In this document: positions 34,950-46,541 of the stretch, piece by piece
How the letters are laid out: each line of letters starts with the position of its first letter
How positions within the stretch are numbered: the first letter of the stretch is position 1
DNA from: Nannizziopsis barbatae
Taxonomy: Eukaryota > Ascomycota > Eurotiomycetes > Onygenales > Nannizziopsiaceae
Length of the DNA stretch: 64,000 nucleotides
Direction of reading: 5' to 3'
NCBI GenBank assembly: GCA_014964245.1
Contig: JACVYH010000008.1
Location: 62,001-126,000 of the forward strand
The notes under the pieces: generated by a model
The model's input: only the letters and a program-made list of their open reading frames with translations
Told to the model about the DNA's origin: nothing
Databases searched by the model: none
Program-made: the position numbers and the translations under genes

Positions 34950-36584
34950 ATGCCGGCCTCTATTGATAATAGCAGGCGTTACTCCCTTCATTGCGGTGAC
35001 CTTATTCTCGCCTCGGGGAGGGAAGAGTATCGCGTTCTCCTCCCGCCCCGCAGCAAGACCATGCATATTCAAACGGGCCTCAAAGATGACAAGGCGTCAG
35101 TCGAATATAGAGCAAATGGAAGGTCATCTGTTCTTAACAATGTGCCTTACTTCATCTTCGGCGAGACCTTTCATATGGATGTTGATAGTGAAACAATTAC
35201 TGCACTTAAGAACACTTCTGGTGCTATCATGCACCAAGAAACAAGTAATATGGTTGTTTCACATAGGCCAGGTGGAGTGCCAGTCCCTTTTCTCGAATTG
35301 ACAGATGAAGAACGAGCTTATGAGATAGAGAATGAGTGTCAAGTTGTGCTCATTCCTGAGGGTGGAATATGCGTCGCGGCACCTCCCGTGAACTACTGGG
35401 TATGGTATAAACACTATGTCGACGAGCTTGACAACGATGGGACCGACATGAGGACATATTGCGGATGCGGCATTGCTTCGGTAACGGTGCAAGAGCCGGG
35501 TTGCATTTCCGCTGAACGGACACGCCATAGCCGACTTATCTTCACAAGCGAAGAACCGGCTTTCGGAACCTTCTGTGCGGTCCGCGACGAAAACGTGTAC
35601 TATCTCTGGGGCAATCTCGAATCTTCCACTTATCTGGCTCGCGTTGGACTATGGCACGTAACCCAACGCGAACTATACGAATATTGGAATGGCCTCGCCT
35701 TCACGACAGACATGTCAGCCGCGGAACCTGTACTCCAAGGGCACGTAGCAGGATCGTTTTTCAAAACCGAGCTCTTCGGACACCGTTATAGCTGGGCATT
35801 CGTTGGGTCTACCAGATCGGAACAACTGGGAATAGGGATTGGGTATGCTACTCGCGCCGAGGGACCCTATCAGATCACGCATATGATCGACTTCAGTGGC
35901 ATCGCGCGAGGAATACGCGGGAGCACTTGCGTATATGCACATCCTTGGGCAGCCAAACAGAGTGAAGGCCATTTACTAGTCACTTGGTATGAGGAAAGTC
36001 TGAAAACTGTGATGGCGGTGACTTTTGAGCTCGAAATGCGTAAGTAGACCCAGACTTCAAGATGGTTTTTCAGCAAATAACAGAACAAAAAACAGTACAC
36101 CGTGAGGGTCGTGTTTGGCAAGATATCTCTATGAGAGAGATACCTGGTAAGGAAACTCGTTCCCTTTCCACATATATCTAGAACTTCGGGTTAACAATTA
36201 TGGTTAGAAGTAATGATGCGGCGCATCCGAGGTCGAACTGGGATGATTGAGGCAATGGCTCGACTGGGAGAAGTGCATTGTTAGAGCTCCCTAGATTCTA
36301 AACCTCGACCAATAGCCGCTAACCTAGAAGTAGGCGAAATCGAAACCGACCGACAAGAAAACGTCACAGTTAGGCTTTTGGGCACTTCCAAACAGAGTCT
36401 CAGTCAAGTGACCAAGAAAATTGCAGAGTTTGTCACAGGTGTATATGAAAGCCTGACCGAGGAAGAGGGATTCGTTCCGGAATATTTCGGATTGCCGAGA
36501 CCCTCTTTCAGATCGATTATTCACAGGCATGTTTCGAAATTTTGGTTCAGGATCGTGCAGCATGCCAGAAAGGATGGCCCTTAG
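34950..36584 (+). CDS. Uncharacterised 488-aa protein: beta-propeller-like (DUF4185-like) domain plus helical C-terminus
   Basis: Exon 1 (34950-36039) alone would end at a stop right after a GTAAGT donor. Splicing continues it through 36096-36146, 36208-36279 and 36331-36584 with introns of 56, 61 and 51 bp, and the total is exactly 489 codons. The later exons read as clear protein (EVMMRRIRGRTGMIEAMARL, then GEIETDRQENVTVRLLGTSK). Residues 1-360 are strand-rich with repeated aromatic/Gly turns (VYYLWGNLESSTYLARV, YSWAFVG, GHLLVTWYEES), like DUF4185 or five-bladed glycosidase-type propellers; this is a weak fold-level resemblance. The C-terminal 110 residues are basic and helical and I do not recognise them. 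No signal peptide, so intracellular. Homologs with the same split would confirm the model. Confidence 0.7.
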
Positions 36585-36767
36585 GCTTCCATGATTCTAT
36601 TGAATCAAGATAGAATGAAATATATGGAAGATGGGGAGAGAGGAAAGCGATTGGAGCGTTGACGGAAGGAAAAGGTTTTTGTCAATGGAAGGAAGGATAT
36701 CGGATCACTTTGGAGATATTTGAATGTGGTGCCATCCAAAGTGAAAGACAGCGCGTAGTGGTATTTA

Positions 36768-36776
36768 TACTCCGTA
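36768..36776 (-). repeat. TACGGAGTA motif copy
   Basis: Exact copy (TACTCCGTA on plus), about 300 bp upstream of the U2AF gene. Confidence 0.7.
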
Positions 36777-36903
36777 CAGAAATGAAACCAGCCATTCTTA
36801 TGTATATTGCTCTGGTCGAGCTCTTTTATTATGATAAGGAAACATCGGGGCGAGGGAAAGGAGGTGAATAAAGTTTCTATGTCAGCGTAGGTAGCTTTCT
36901 AAG

Positions 36904-36948
36904 CACGTGAGCAAGTAATTAATCAGCAAGAGAGCTTGTAGTCACGTG
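36904..36948. promoter_or_regulatory. Two CACGTG E-boxes upstream of the U2AF gene
   Basis: CACGTG palindromes at 36904-36909 and 36943-36948, 130-175 bp before the ATG. They are candidate bHLH (Cbf1- or SREBP-type) sites. Confidence 0.4.
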
Positions 36949-37078
36949 GTCGCCACCCGCTGCAGCTCGAATTGAAGGACGTTTTTGCGCGACTCGGGTT
37001 CAACTTCACCATCTTTCTCCCTAACTGCGAGAAGGACTTATTTTCTTGCTATAAGCCTCGCAGATACTCAAATACAAG

Positions 37079-37829
37079 ATGGCCAACTATCTTGCTTCGA
37101 TTTTCGGAACAGAGCAAGACAAGGTAAGCCATTCAATTGCGGTAATATCTCGACGACTTGCGCTCACATCTTTATTAGGTCAACTGCTCATTTTATTATA
37201 AAATCGGTGCTTGCCGCCACGGTGACCGTTGCTCTCGAAAACATGTGAAGCCTTCATATTCCCAGACGATACTTCTCCCGAACATGTACCAAAACCCAGC
37301 GTTCGATCCCAAAAACAAGATGAACCCGAGCCAGCTGCAAAATCATTTCGATGCTTTTTACGAAGATTTCTGGTGTGAGATGTGCAAATATGGTGAACTC
37401 GAGGAGGTGGTTGTGTGCGATAACAATAATGATCGTGTGTTGCTTTCATTTCTCTCATTTTTCTATAAGCTATACTAATTTCTACGTTTTTTGCTAGATC
37501 TAATCGGTAACGTCTATGCACGATTCAAATACGAAGATTCTGCCCAAAAAGCCTGCGACGAATTAAATTCACGTTGGTACGCCGCGAGGCCGATATACTG
37601 TGAATTATCCCCGGTTACCGATTTTCGAGAAGCCTGCTGTCGATTAAACAGCGGAGAGGGCTGCGTTCGCGGTGGTTTCTGCAATTTCATACATCGAAAA
37701 GAGCCGAGTACGGAGTTGGAGCGGGAACTGGACTTATCAACGAAGAAATGGCTAAAGCTCCGAGGCAGAGATGAACGGAGTGTCAGCCGCAGCCCTAGCC
37801 CTGAGCCGAGCAAGAAAAGATACCAATAA
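37079..37829 (+). CDS. U2AF small subunit (U2AF35/U2af23), 3' splice-site recognition factor
   Basis: Exons 37079-37123, 37179-37434 and 37498-37829 with 55- and 63-bp introns give 210 aa. Start MANYLASIFGTEQDKVNC is the signature N-terminus of U2AF35. Two CCCH zinc fingers flank a U2AF-homology (UHM) RRM: the first is CSFYYKIGACRHGDRCSRKH, the second is CRLNSGEGCVRGGFCNFIH. The UHM ends RWYAARPIYCELSPVTDF. The C-terminus carries a very short RS tail (RSVSRSPSPEPSKKRYQ) compared with the animal protein. In the nucleus the protein pairs with the large subunit (U2AF65/Prp2) and contacts the AG of introns. The gene's own introns are small, one with branch TACTAAT. Confidence 0.95.
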
Positions 37830-38791
37830 AGTGCGCAACGTAACTTCTTGCGACTCGGTGTTTCATGAAGTGATAAGGAGAGCCTCGCTTCGCGGTGTGT
37901 TGGGTGTGGCGGCAATGTAAACAGGGCGGTATGTAATTCGAGGCAAGGCGTTTATGTGGATGGAGTTGATATATGCCTACTGGGTTTTTGCTGGGCTTCT
38001 TCTTGAGTTTTCCTTTAAATCACCACAACTTATTTTCTGTACCCATGGGCATATTGCCATATTTTCTGCTATCAAAAAAGCGAAGTGAGAAGAGAAGCAA
38101 ATCGATATTGCAAGTTGTTTGAAGTCCGTCGAGATTCCGACTTTCGCCCCACGCTCCCATGTAGTGCATCACGTGGAATCCTTCATAGCCTGAGGGTTGA
38201 CGGCTGGTTGTCAACATCAACAGGTATTAAACGATATTATTATGGCGATCATCATATCTCGGGCGGTTTCGATCAGACGATACTAACGTGTGAAGCAATT
38301 GTGGCCCACGGGCCCTTAGCTCAAGGCCTCCATAGGCAACAAAGCCCAATTGCATCCTCTGCAGTTCAGATCCCTGCACTGTCGTCGAATCATTTCTTGA
38401 TTTGAGAACTACCCGCCAACTGGCGACATGGAGGGGTCGGCGGCAAGGCCCCCATCAGCCCCGGAATCCAGCCTATATAATAATGAGTGACAGCCAGTAA
38501 ATCGTCGCTCCTGATGACCACTTGATCGTCAACTTTACGAAACATAATGCAATGTTTTCAACCTTCGGATGTGAAGTCATCGCTCTCACCGCCACATTGA
38601 ATTGACGATCAAGCTTGACCACGACGCTTCCCCGCCGCCTCGGATGCGTTTTAATAATTATCGACTGAGAGGTATTAGCGCTACGCGGACCATTTGAATG
38701 TGCCTCCATTCTACTTCAATGAGGATCAGGCCTTCTCTACCGACTCTCTTGAGCCTGGACCATTTTGACACCCTTACACGTCTACTTCCGG
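37830..38791. other. Intergenic, promoter of the DUF7514 gene
   Basis: Between two plus-strand genes. No convincing frames or RNA genes. An upstream exon of the DUF7514 gene cannot be excluded. Confidence 0.5.
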
Positions 38792-40513
38792 ATGTTGGAC
38801 CTTGTCGAATACAAGAAGACTCCGTCCCGGATGCATTGGAATTATCTCATAAATTCGGACAAGAGTCCCACGCCCCAATTCGAACAGCTATGTCTGGGGA
38901 TAGCCGACTATATAGTACGGACTCGACTCACCAACCCTTGTGTGATGATCCAATGCTGACTACAACGATAGTCAAAACTCACAGAATCTCATACAGCTCA
39001 TCTCACTCCGGAAAAGCTCGCGGCCTTCTATAAGGAGATGGGCGGAGAATACGATCGTATCTTCCTGACAACTCCGTCTCGGGCTCTATCCTACATCTAT
39101 CAAAGATTAGGCTGTTTCCATTCGCTTCAGCCTCCTAGCGACCCGTTTGCCCCACCATCTATACCCGCGTTGCTGCCTCTTGGTTTCGTTCGATGGCAAA
39201 CAATACAGCTCTTATTATGTCCTGAAGATCACCGCTATTTCCTTCAAAAAGCTGTACGGACGTCAAAAATCACGAATCCCACTACCGGAGAGGTGTATAC
39301 CGAAGAAATGCCTCCATCTGTATTCCCGTTGGATCCCGATCCCGACATAGTAAAGTGGCACGCGTCAGTGGTCAAGCAGCTCAAACAGGACTATTTGACG
39401 AGTGCATCGAGAAGTCTTCCAAACGGATCTGAGTCTCCGCGTCCGCGATCGGTTCATCCTATCGATTCCACCGAATCGGCCCAGAATGAAGAACCGGATT
39501 ACTTCTCACAGCGGAAGCAATCAAGGCCGCACCATAATGACTCGTCGAGGACGGTTTCTCACGACAGATCATCTCCCTTCTACCACGCACGCGAACGCGA
39601 CAATCTATCGCCCTTGAGTGAAAACCCAGAGCAAAAGGTAGAAACCCGCCGCAATCGTGACAGCGACCCACACACCACCGTCAGACCAAGCCGGTCTTCC
39701 CAATCTTTCAAGTATGACGAATCTCCACAGGAGGGAAGAAGGGGGCGTTCTTGCACGCCAAATGGTTTTCGCTGGTCTCGGGAGCCCGATGATTCCGATT
39801 CACTGAACCTATCTGACCGTGAGGAGGGCGTGTCCCCTCGCCAGCATAAACCTTATCATGAAGACCCCCCCGGTCAACGCCGGCACTCCCACGATCCTGC
39901 GGGCACCCATCCACGCCGCTGGAGCCGTTCACCTCAGAAACAGCGAAACTACGGTCCAGAACCAGCTACAAGACCTCGGCGTCGTCGTGTCTATGTTTAT
40001 TCAGACGATGACGATGATGATACGGAGGAGGTAATTGTCACCACCAAGCCATCATCCCGATATGCGCACTACTCGGACGACCAGCCTCGCAGAACTCCAC
40101 ATCATTATGTTCGCCTCTCTCGCAATTCTTCTCACTCTAGCCCCACTCCAACCTCCAAACCTATACGGCCACCCAGTAAAGATCCGTATTATAGCCACCC
40201 TGGCTTCGTCGAATCTGACCCCACGTCACCTGGTGACATTTATTACGATGCACCTCGACGCAAATCCCAGTCCAGGTCTGTACCGAGCGGCGGCGCTTAT
40301 ACAAGATACTACTTTCCACGTCGCGATTCTGAACCTCCTCCACCAGCACCATTAGCGCCACCACCGCCACTACCTGCATATCGCTCTTCTCGAAAACCAG
40401 TCGGACGCGGTCGAAGTAAAGGTACGCCAGAGCCACCTTTCACGCTAACCAGAAGCACCAAATCTAAGGGTGGCATAGAATCAAGCCATAGATATAGGGC
40501 CGAACGGGACTAG
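38792..40513 (+). CDS. DUF7514-type protein with long disordered tail
   Basis: Exons 38792-38914 and 38972-40513, with a 57-bp intron (GTACGG...TGCTGAC...ATAG), give 554 aa. The N-terminal 170 residues match, from memory, a widespread ascomycete domain of unknown function (DUF7514): WNYLINSDKSPTPQFEQLC, LTPEKLAAFYKEMGGEYD, YIYQRLGCFHSLQP and LPLGFVRWQTIQLLL. The rest is low-complexity and Arg/Ser/Pro-rich, with an acidic run (SDDDDDDTEEV), a polyproline patch and many SP/RS pairs, so it is probably disordered and phosphorylated. The start is uncertain: ATG 38792 and 38831 are both in frame and TGA closes the frame upstream. Function unknown. Confidence 0.75.
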
Positions 40514-41485
40514 GCCGGCTATCTACTACTTCTCTCTGTCTTTTATTATACTTCCGGAGCACACGTTCATGTTGAAAATTTATTATTACTTATGGAGTTT
40601 ATGTTGCTTACTTTTGTTTGAATGACGAAGAAAATGACATATTAATAACCAGATAGCTGTATTGCTTATATATCCCCTTTTCAGGAATTGAACTTGTTTA
40701 TCCCTTCTCAAAGACGCCAGAATGTTCCATGGGTACTGTGGCCGGCTACCTATTGCATTCTACATGTCTATGGCATCTACGGAGTAATCTCAAAGAACTT
40801 TTCCTTACTTAGACTCAACAAAATCCCACAAAACCAAATTCAGATCATTTTCATATGCCTGTTCATCAAGTTCGGCAGCTGAGCAACCGGGTGGTTTAGG
40901 AATGGAAGCCAAAAGTGGATATCGCTGTGCTTGCCCAATAATTGTCCCGAAACCCAAGTGTCACATGAGCCGCATAAGGCGGGTTCAAGGTAATTAAAGT
41001 TCAGCCCCTCGCGGGATCGGCCCATTACTCAGCACAAGATTCAGGGGAACCGCACTAATATGCCATACCCCACTATATTACACCAAACCAGCTCAGGGGA
41101 GTATCATGATTTCTTGATAATGATAATAAGTTCCTATGTCGATACATGCATGCTCCAAAGATTATTAGAAGCCACTGTTGGTGATATCAAAGAAAGACAA
41201 AGGAAAGAATGCAAAATTCAATGTCATAAAACAGCATAAAAAGATCAAAAACAGAACCTCATCTCAGTTTCATCACGAGCTTGCCAATTTAAACAGGGTC
41301 GACATTCCTATAACCGAACTCATATGCTAGTATATTATAGTCAACGATGCAACATAATCTGTGGATTTGGAAGGCACAATGTCAGCGTTTGCTCAAGTGT
41401 AGTCCCAAAAGGTTGCTCACTAGGTATTTAGTCATCGACAATCAGGGTATTCGGATGCTCCTCCTGTCTTGAAAGTTACCCTCCA
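40514..41485. other. Intergenic, convergent ends
   Basis: AT-rich 3' flanks of the DUF7514 and FHA-pseudokinase genes, with one TACGGAGTA copy. No gene seen. Confidence 0.55.
40778..40786 (+). repeat. TACGGAGTA motif copy
   Basis: Exact copy in the convergent intergenic space. Confidence 0.7.
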
Positions 41486-43924
41486 TCACACTTGGCGCCT
41501 TTTCGTAGCGCGTGAATCATCGTTTTTCAAGGGAAAAGATTCGTCAGGTGTTCTCTTCCGGGAAGGTGGTCCGCGTCCTCCTTGGAGACTAGTGCTGATT
41601 TCGGAAGAGTTATAGCCCTATCGAAATGAGTTAGTTAAGATGTAGAATGGTGATAAATTGTGCTTCGCTAAAACTTTGCAAATTTCTCCTTTTTCAAATG
41701 AGACGTTGGAAGTTGGGATTATGAGCTGAAGCAAGAAAATTTCGACGAAGCACCGAGTGTAAAGAGTATAAAAATAACATACCCCTTCAGAAGCATCAGA
41801 TGCTTTAGAGTCGAGGTCCGAGCTATCCGTATCTCCCGCATTTCCTGGGCTTTCTGTGATATCAGAATTTCCATGAATATCGGTATCACGCAGGCTCTCG
41901 GCGTTGGATGAGCTTGAGAGAAATAAAGAGTCCAAATCTTGAGACTCGTTCTCGATCCCAGCAGCAGTCTCAAGATTCTGGTGATCTGATTGAACTTGAC
42001 TCAGCGGAGTTAGTCCTAAATCCAATGGATAAGATAGCTCGGGAGGCAGTAGATCTTCTGCAAACTCAAGTATATCATCAATCGTCCAGTTGTCGGCTTG
42101 AAGCTCAGTGGGCGGTTCGATATCTTCATTCGAATCGTCTGCTGCATTGGCCTCAATTGACGGAAAGATTTCTTCCGAAAATTCATTAGCTGGGCCGAGA
42201 GGCGTTGGAGGAATGTCGAGTAGATCCGCTGGAATAATTGGGGCATGAACGCCTGCATCCGGAGGAAGGGTTTGTTCATTAAGCTGAATTTCAGGCTGTT
42301 GGTTCGTGAGCTGGGGCGAAACTCGAGAAGCATCTGGAGCCGGCACATCTTGCGAGACAACGACGGCTCTGGCTTCTATTCGCGAGACTAAAGCTTTTGC
42401 TTGTTTATCAAGAAGACAAAGCATTTCATCTCCATCGTAGCGTTCCAGCGCTAGATGATCCTTGCACTCTTTTGCTGAAGGTCTGAGACTTGGATCCTGC
42501 CGCAGCATCTGTGACACCAATCCGAGAAATTGGTTCTTCGAAGCGTTAAAAGCTTCTGTTGCCCATTTTTCAACGTCCAAAGGCCAAGTATCTGCCCCTT
42601 GCTCGTTTTCCGATAAAGGAGGGGCTCGCTGAAAACCCTTGAGCATTTCAAGTGCCATTGCGCCAATGGCCCAAATATCAGCCGGGTTTTCAAAATACCC
42701 AGACGACCTCTCAGGCGCCCTGTATCTAAATGTACCACAGTCGAAAAAGCCACATATATTGGCGGCCATACCAAAACCAGATAATTTGACTGTCAGGAAA
42801 GGGCGATTCCATCTAGTCACAAGTACATTCTCTGGCTCGATGTTGCAATGTATAATATCGTTTTCATGAAGGTATGCAGTTGCCGTGAGGATTTGTTTAG
42901 TGATAGTTTTGACGTCTGGCCAGCAGATATCATTCCCGATCATTTTTTGTCGAAGATTGCACTGTGCGTATTCCATGACGAGTGCACACCCGTCTTGATT
43001 TGCCATAAAGTCGTGAAACTGGATGATGTGCCCCTATACAATATATTAGTTCCTCTCTTATTCTTTCAAACAAGCAGTACTCACATGGTTGAGGCTTTTA
43101 AGAGTTTCTATCTCTTTGAAAGGAAGATTTTCAACAAGTTTGCTGCTGTCGAAGATTTTAATCGCATATAGCCCGCCAGTCTTGGTATCATGGGCTTTTC
43201 GGACAATGGTCGATCTTCTCTGGGCAATAACCTCATCGATAATGTAGTTGTTGAAAACACCCTCCCGTGGTGTTGCTCTATCGCTTATCGGTTTCGTACT
43301 CGCAACAGAAGCCACGCACAGTTGAGAAATACTAGGGAGAGCGACCTTGCATTTGTCAACAAAGGAAAGCCAGTTTTCTTTGTGTTGCAGCTGCTGGCTT
43401 TTAGGTATATTGGGGTAACTCAGGCGAAATATGAGGCCGTCTATAACCAGGGTCAGGTCCTTTCCGACAGGCATTTCGCAGCCGCCGTCCGATAGCAATA
43501 GCTTTCCTGAACATTCCGTGCCATGGGTTGATATGTTACGGACGAGGACGCGTCCAGTTTGAAAATCGTGGTATATGCGGAAATGTCTGGAACTTAGCCT
43601 GCGGTTGTTTTCTCTCACTTTGACGCGATCACCAAACAGAATATCACAAGTTGTATTAGTTGCAGGGTTGCCTATACCGAATAGCCAGCCTTGAGAAAGG
43701 TCTTTCGGAGGGTTGTCAAAACGTAGATGCATTTGGGACGGCATGAAATCTTCCCCCGGTGTAGGTTGCCGACTATCACGATCTATTACAACGCCCGGCT
43801 GGTTGGATGCTCGAGTGTTGCAAACAACATAGGGCTTGTTATGTGGTAGCGTCATCATCTCAGCTGCGCCATCGCCCGTCACTTTGATGATTAGCGCAGT
43901 TTGTGTAGGGTCGAATTCGGACAT
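41486..43924 (-). CDS. FHA-domain protein with a degenerate kinase (pseudokinase) domain
   Basis: Exons 43924-43085, 43033-41783 and 41617-41486 with introns of 51 and 165 bp give 740 aa. An FHA domain (about 80-168) keeps the phosphothreonine-binding pattern: NRRLSSRHFRIYH and VLVRNISTHGTECSG. A kinase fold follows (about 225-480). Lys256 (YAIKIF), the helix-C Glu and the APE motif (YRAPERS) remain. The glycine-rich loop is degraded (EVIAQRRSTIVRKA), HRD has become HCN (342-344), the catalytic-loop Lys is Glu346, and DFG is SGFG (365-368). FHA plus kinase is the layout of Rad53/Cds1 checkpoint kinases, but with both aspartates lost this copy should be catalytically inactive and act as a phospho-binding scaffold. 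The rest is acidic and low-complexity; the last exon ends with a basic, NLS-like RATKRRQV. Nuclear signalling role inferred. Confidence 0.8.
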
Positions 43925-44747
43925 GACGCGGTGGATGGTCAACCGCCGCAGATGGGGCTGTGGGCTGGTTCAGTTAAATAAAGGAAAGTAAATCAAAATG
44001 TATATCTGGCGGAATGTATGTACTCTTGTCGAATAACCGTTGATCTTCTGAAAGTATCAAGAGAAAAGTTTTCTGGCTGATTGAGGCAACTGCTGCCATG
44101 TCGATGGTCTTATAAGCTGAAGAGAAAGGTTAAGCGCCCGAAGGCTTTCTTTTGATATCTTCTTGAAACCCGAGGAGTAGGGGGGGGCAGTTTTACATAG
44201 CGCTGTGCGCTCCTGCGTGAGGAGAGAAATTGATGGACTCCAATCATAGTTATGAAATTGTTTTTTTGGGCTATGCAGGATAGGGAACTGTGCGGTATTA
44301 TTGTCATAAGTCTAACAGGTGGAAATGTGTAAAAATGGAGAACAGGTTATAAATACTGACCATTGAGAGTATGGGATGTTGGAGAAAGCAAATTAAGCGC
44401 CGCATTGATTGTTGATTTTGACTGCAGCTGGGTTGCAGGGGTCTCGGAGCCAGTCAGCTTGTTAGCAACCTTGCTCACTTGACCGGCTGCTGCTATTTTT
44501 GTACCTCGAGGTTCTATGATTAACTAGTTAACTTGGTGATTGGGCAGCTCCTTACTTGTTTTAACCGCCGTCCAACCACCACAACCACAACCACAACCAC
44601 AAAGCAAGAAGAGCATTTAAACTGTTGATTCCCAAACCACTGAATGTACCTAGGGGAGGTGATAGAATTCCAAACAACATGATACCCAAGCTGTCTTAGT
44701 TACATTTTCACCAATTAGCTTCAACCACATCTTTCTCATCACACATC
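43925..44747. other. Divergent promoter region
   Basis: Between the pseudokinase and the orphan gene at 44748. A (ACAACC)n microsatellite lies near 44572. No gene seen. Confidence 0.55.
44572..44603 (+). repeat. (ACAACC)n microsatellite
   Basis: About five units of a hexamer based on ACAACC, some 145 bp upstream of the ATG at 44748. Confidence 0.7.
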
Positions 44748-46016
44748 ATGTTCAACAAAGAATATTCCCCTACCTTTTGGATTAAAAGAGAATGGGGCTT
44801 GACTCCCTGGATGCTCGAGAAAGTCAATGAGAAACTACTTGAAAATCCGAATCCGCGCACTTCCTGGTCACCTTTGCCGCCTAGCGGCTTTGACACTCCC
44901 GGTTGGCCCTCTCCTATACCACCACCGCCTTGGGAAAGAGATGAAGCATATTTCATGCGAAAAGCCAAAGAAACCTTGGAGAGATCGAAGGAAACCCTGC
45001 GATGGCGCCTCTCCGACTTTGACAAAGAATGGTCGCGACTCGTCAAACTATCGGCGCTCGAGAACACTGCGAATGAGCATGAAATGATCTTCAGCGACTT
45101 CGAAGAAGAGATGCAGCATGAAGTTGCCAAGATCCTCGCAGAGGTCAAGGATATTCGACCGGGTATTGATATAGAACCGCCAGTTATTACATTTGAACGT
45201 ACACCAGAAGAATTGCAGAAGGAAAAAAAACGTCGAGAAGAAGAGATGGCGTGCAGCGGCTATGATGTCCCCATCGAGTTTCACTGCCCACTGGAAGGCG
45301 GCAACTTCACTCCCGATCAGAAAGAATACTGGCAAACGCTACTCCACAACACTCTTGAAGCTAACCAGAAAGTTTTCAGAAGTGATCGAAGAATTCAAAC
45401 ATTGCTCTGGGACTCAAAGGAGATACGGGATCAACGCAAGAAGGAAGCAGAGGCCAATGGCTCTAAACCAAGCTCGCTCTCGCCGACCAGGTCATATCGA
45501 ACGGAGCAGATCGAAAAGCAACTTCAATCTCAGGATTCAAGCGACACAGACCCTAAACAGGCACGCAAAGTCGCACGACGAACTACCAAGAAAGAGCTTC
45601 GCCGGCGACGATCGAAGTCTCCAAGTGCCGTTGCTTCTGAAGCTGCGCCACCAGCTGCTCCATCGCCGCCACCCGCATCCGAAGTTGCTCCGGAATCTAA
45701 ATCTATTTCAGAACCAGAGCCAAGAAGGAGTACGAGAATCAAGTCCCAGGCATCTTCGTCGAATGCACCGAAACCGCGAGCAGCACCCAAGAAGTCAAAT
45801 GGAGTCAAACCACCACCATCGGCATCGGCATCGGCTACTAAGGATAGATCGCCGTCTCCTCTGCAGGCCATAAACGTCTCAAAGGTTACTAAATCTGAGA
45901 AACCATCAAACGGCAGAAGAACCTCAAAGAATAGCAAACATTCGGAACCAAAAAGCTCTGCATTGCGACGGAGCCCTAGGGCTTCCAAACCTCCACAGCG
46001 GTTCATTCCTGGGTAA
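44748..46016 (+). CDS. Uncharacterised 422-aa nuclear-looking protein
   Basis: Single exon with ATG in a good context (CATCATG). I do not recognise a family. The N-terminal 230 residues look folded: Trp/Pro-rich start (FWIKREWGLTPWMLEKV, then PSPIPPPPWERDEAYFMRK), long charged helices (EEEMQHEVAKILAEVKD) and a segment VPIEFHCPLEGGNFTPDQ. The C-terminal 190 residues are Lys/Ser/Pro/Ala-rich with basic clusters (KKELRRRRSKSP, PRRSTRIKSQ, LRRSPRASKPP) resembling nuclear-localisation or DNA-contacting tails. The charged-helix to basic-tail layout suggests a chromatin or RNA-associated protein, but this is only inference. It is divergent from the pseudokinase gene with 823 bp between starts. Confidence 0.75.
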   Translation: MFNKEYSPTFWIKREWGLTPWMLEKVNEKLLENPNPRTSWSPLPPSGFDTPGWPSPIPPPPWERDEAYFMRKAKETLERSKETLRWRLSDFDKEWSRLVKLSALENTANEHEMIFSDFEEEMQHEVAKILAEVKDIRPGIDIEPPVITFERTPEELQKEKKRREEEMACSGYDVPIEFHCPLEGGNFTPDQKEYWQTLLHNTLEANQKVFRSDRRIQTLLWDSKEIRDQRKKEAEANGSKPSSLSPTRSYRTEQIEKQLQSQDSSDTDPKQARKVARRTTKKELRRRRSKSPSAVASEAAPPAAPSPPPASEVAPESKSISEPEPRRSTRIKSQASSSNAPKPRAAPKKSNGVKPPPSASASATKDRSPSPLQAINVSKVTKSEKPSNGRRTSKNSKHSEPKSSALRRSPRASKPPQRFIPG

Positions 46017-46541
46017 ATGACGGCCGCCTCTTTGACAACTAGACCCGAAAGTATCAGGACGCTGCAATACCCGACTATATGTTTATTGGACTCACGAATG
46101 ATATGGCAGATAGTCGTCGCAGCCGCAGATCATCCCGGAGCTCTGGCTCCATGTCCTCTGTGACTGAAAATCCCTGAAAATCTCTTTTCGTCAAAGAAGA
46201 ACTGCTAAAAGTACCGCGGTACTTTACATATTTTTGTTAGTCCAATTGCTTTGCCGTTTGATGCAGGCATTAACCTAGGGCATGGTGACTCAAAAAGATT
46301 GAATATTCGCAGGCGAAACGGCAACTGGAGAAACAATTACTGGCATCCGCGGCTTTACCTATAAAAGAATTGGATATGTTACAGTAGTAATTTACTAGAC
46401 AACAGCACGAATTTTTCTAGTGTTAACAAAATTTTAAATATTATTGAGTAATGGGCTACAGCCATTTAAAGTAGACCATGACCCTGCCCCAGGGTCCACG
46501 TCCAAGATGATGAAACCAAAATGCCAGATGGAAACACCCAT
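46017..46541. other. Intergenic, convergent ends
   Basis: AT-rich 3' flanks of the orphan and RNase H genes. Nothing recognised. Confidence 0.55.

Larger units (their letters stand above)
36585..37078. other. Intergenic, promoter of the U2AF small-subunit gene
   Basis: 3' flank of the previous gene and upstream region of the U2AF gene. Contains one motif copy and two CACGTG sites. No gene seen. Confidence 0.55.

Noticed and set aside
41486..43924. Calling the FHA protein an active Rad53/Cds1 kinase
   Set aside because: HRD and DFG aspartates are replaced, so an active kinase call is not supported.
44572..44603. Tandem units resembling a CRISPR-like array
   Set aside because: Plain hexanucleotide microsatellite without spacers.
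45193..45873. 226-codon frame overlapping the orphan at 44748
   Set aside because: Shifted-frame shadow of the Lys/Arg/Ser-rich coding exon; low-complexity peptide.
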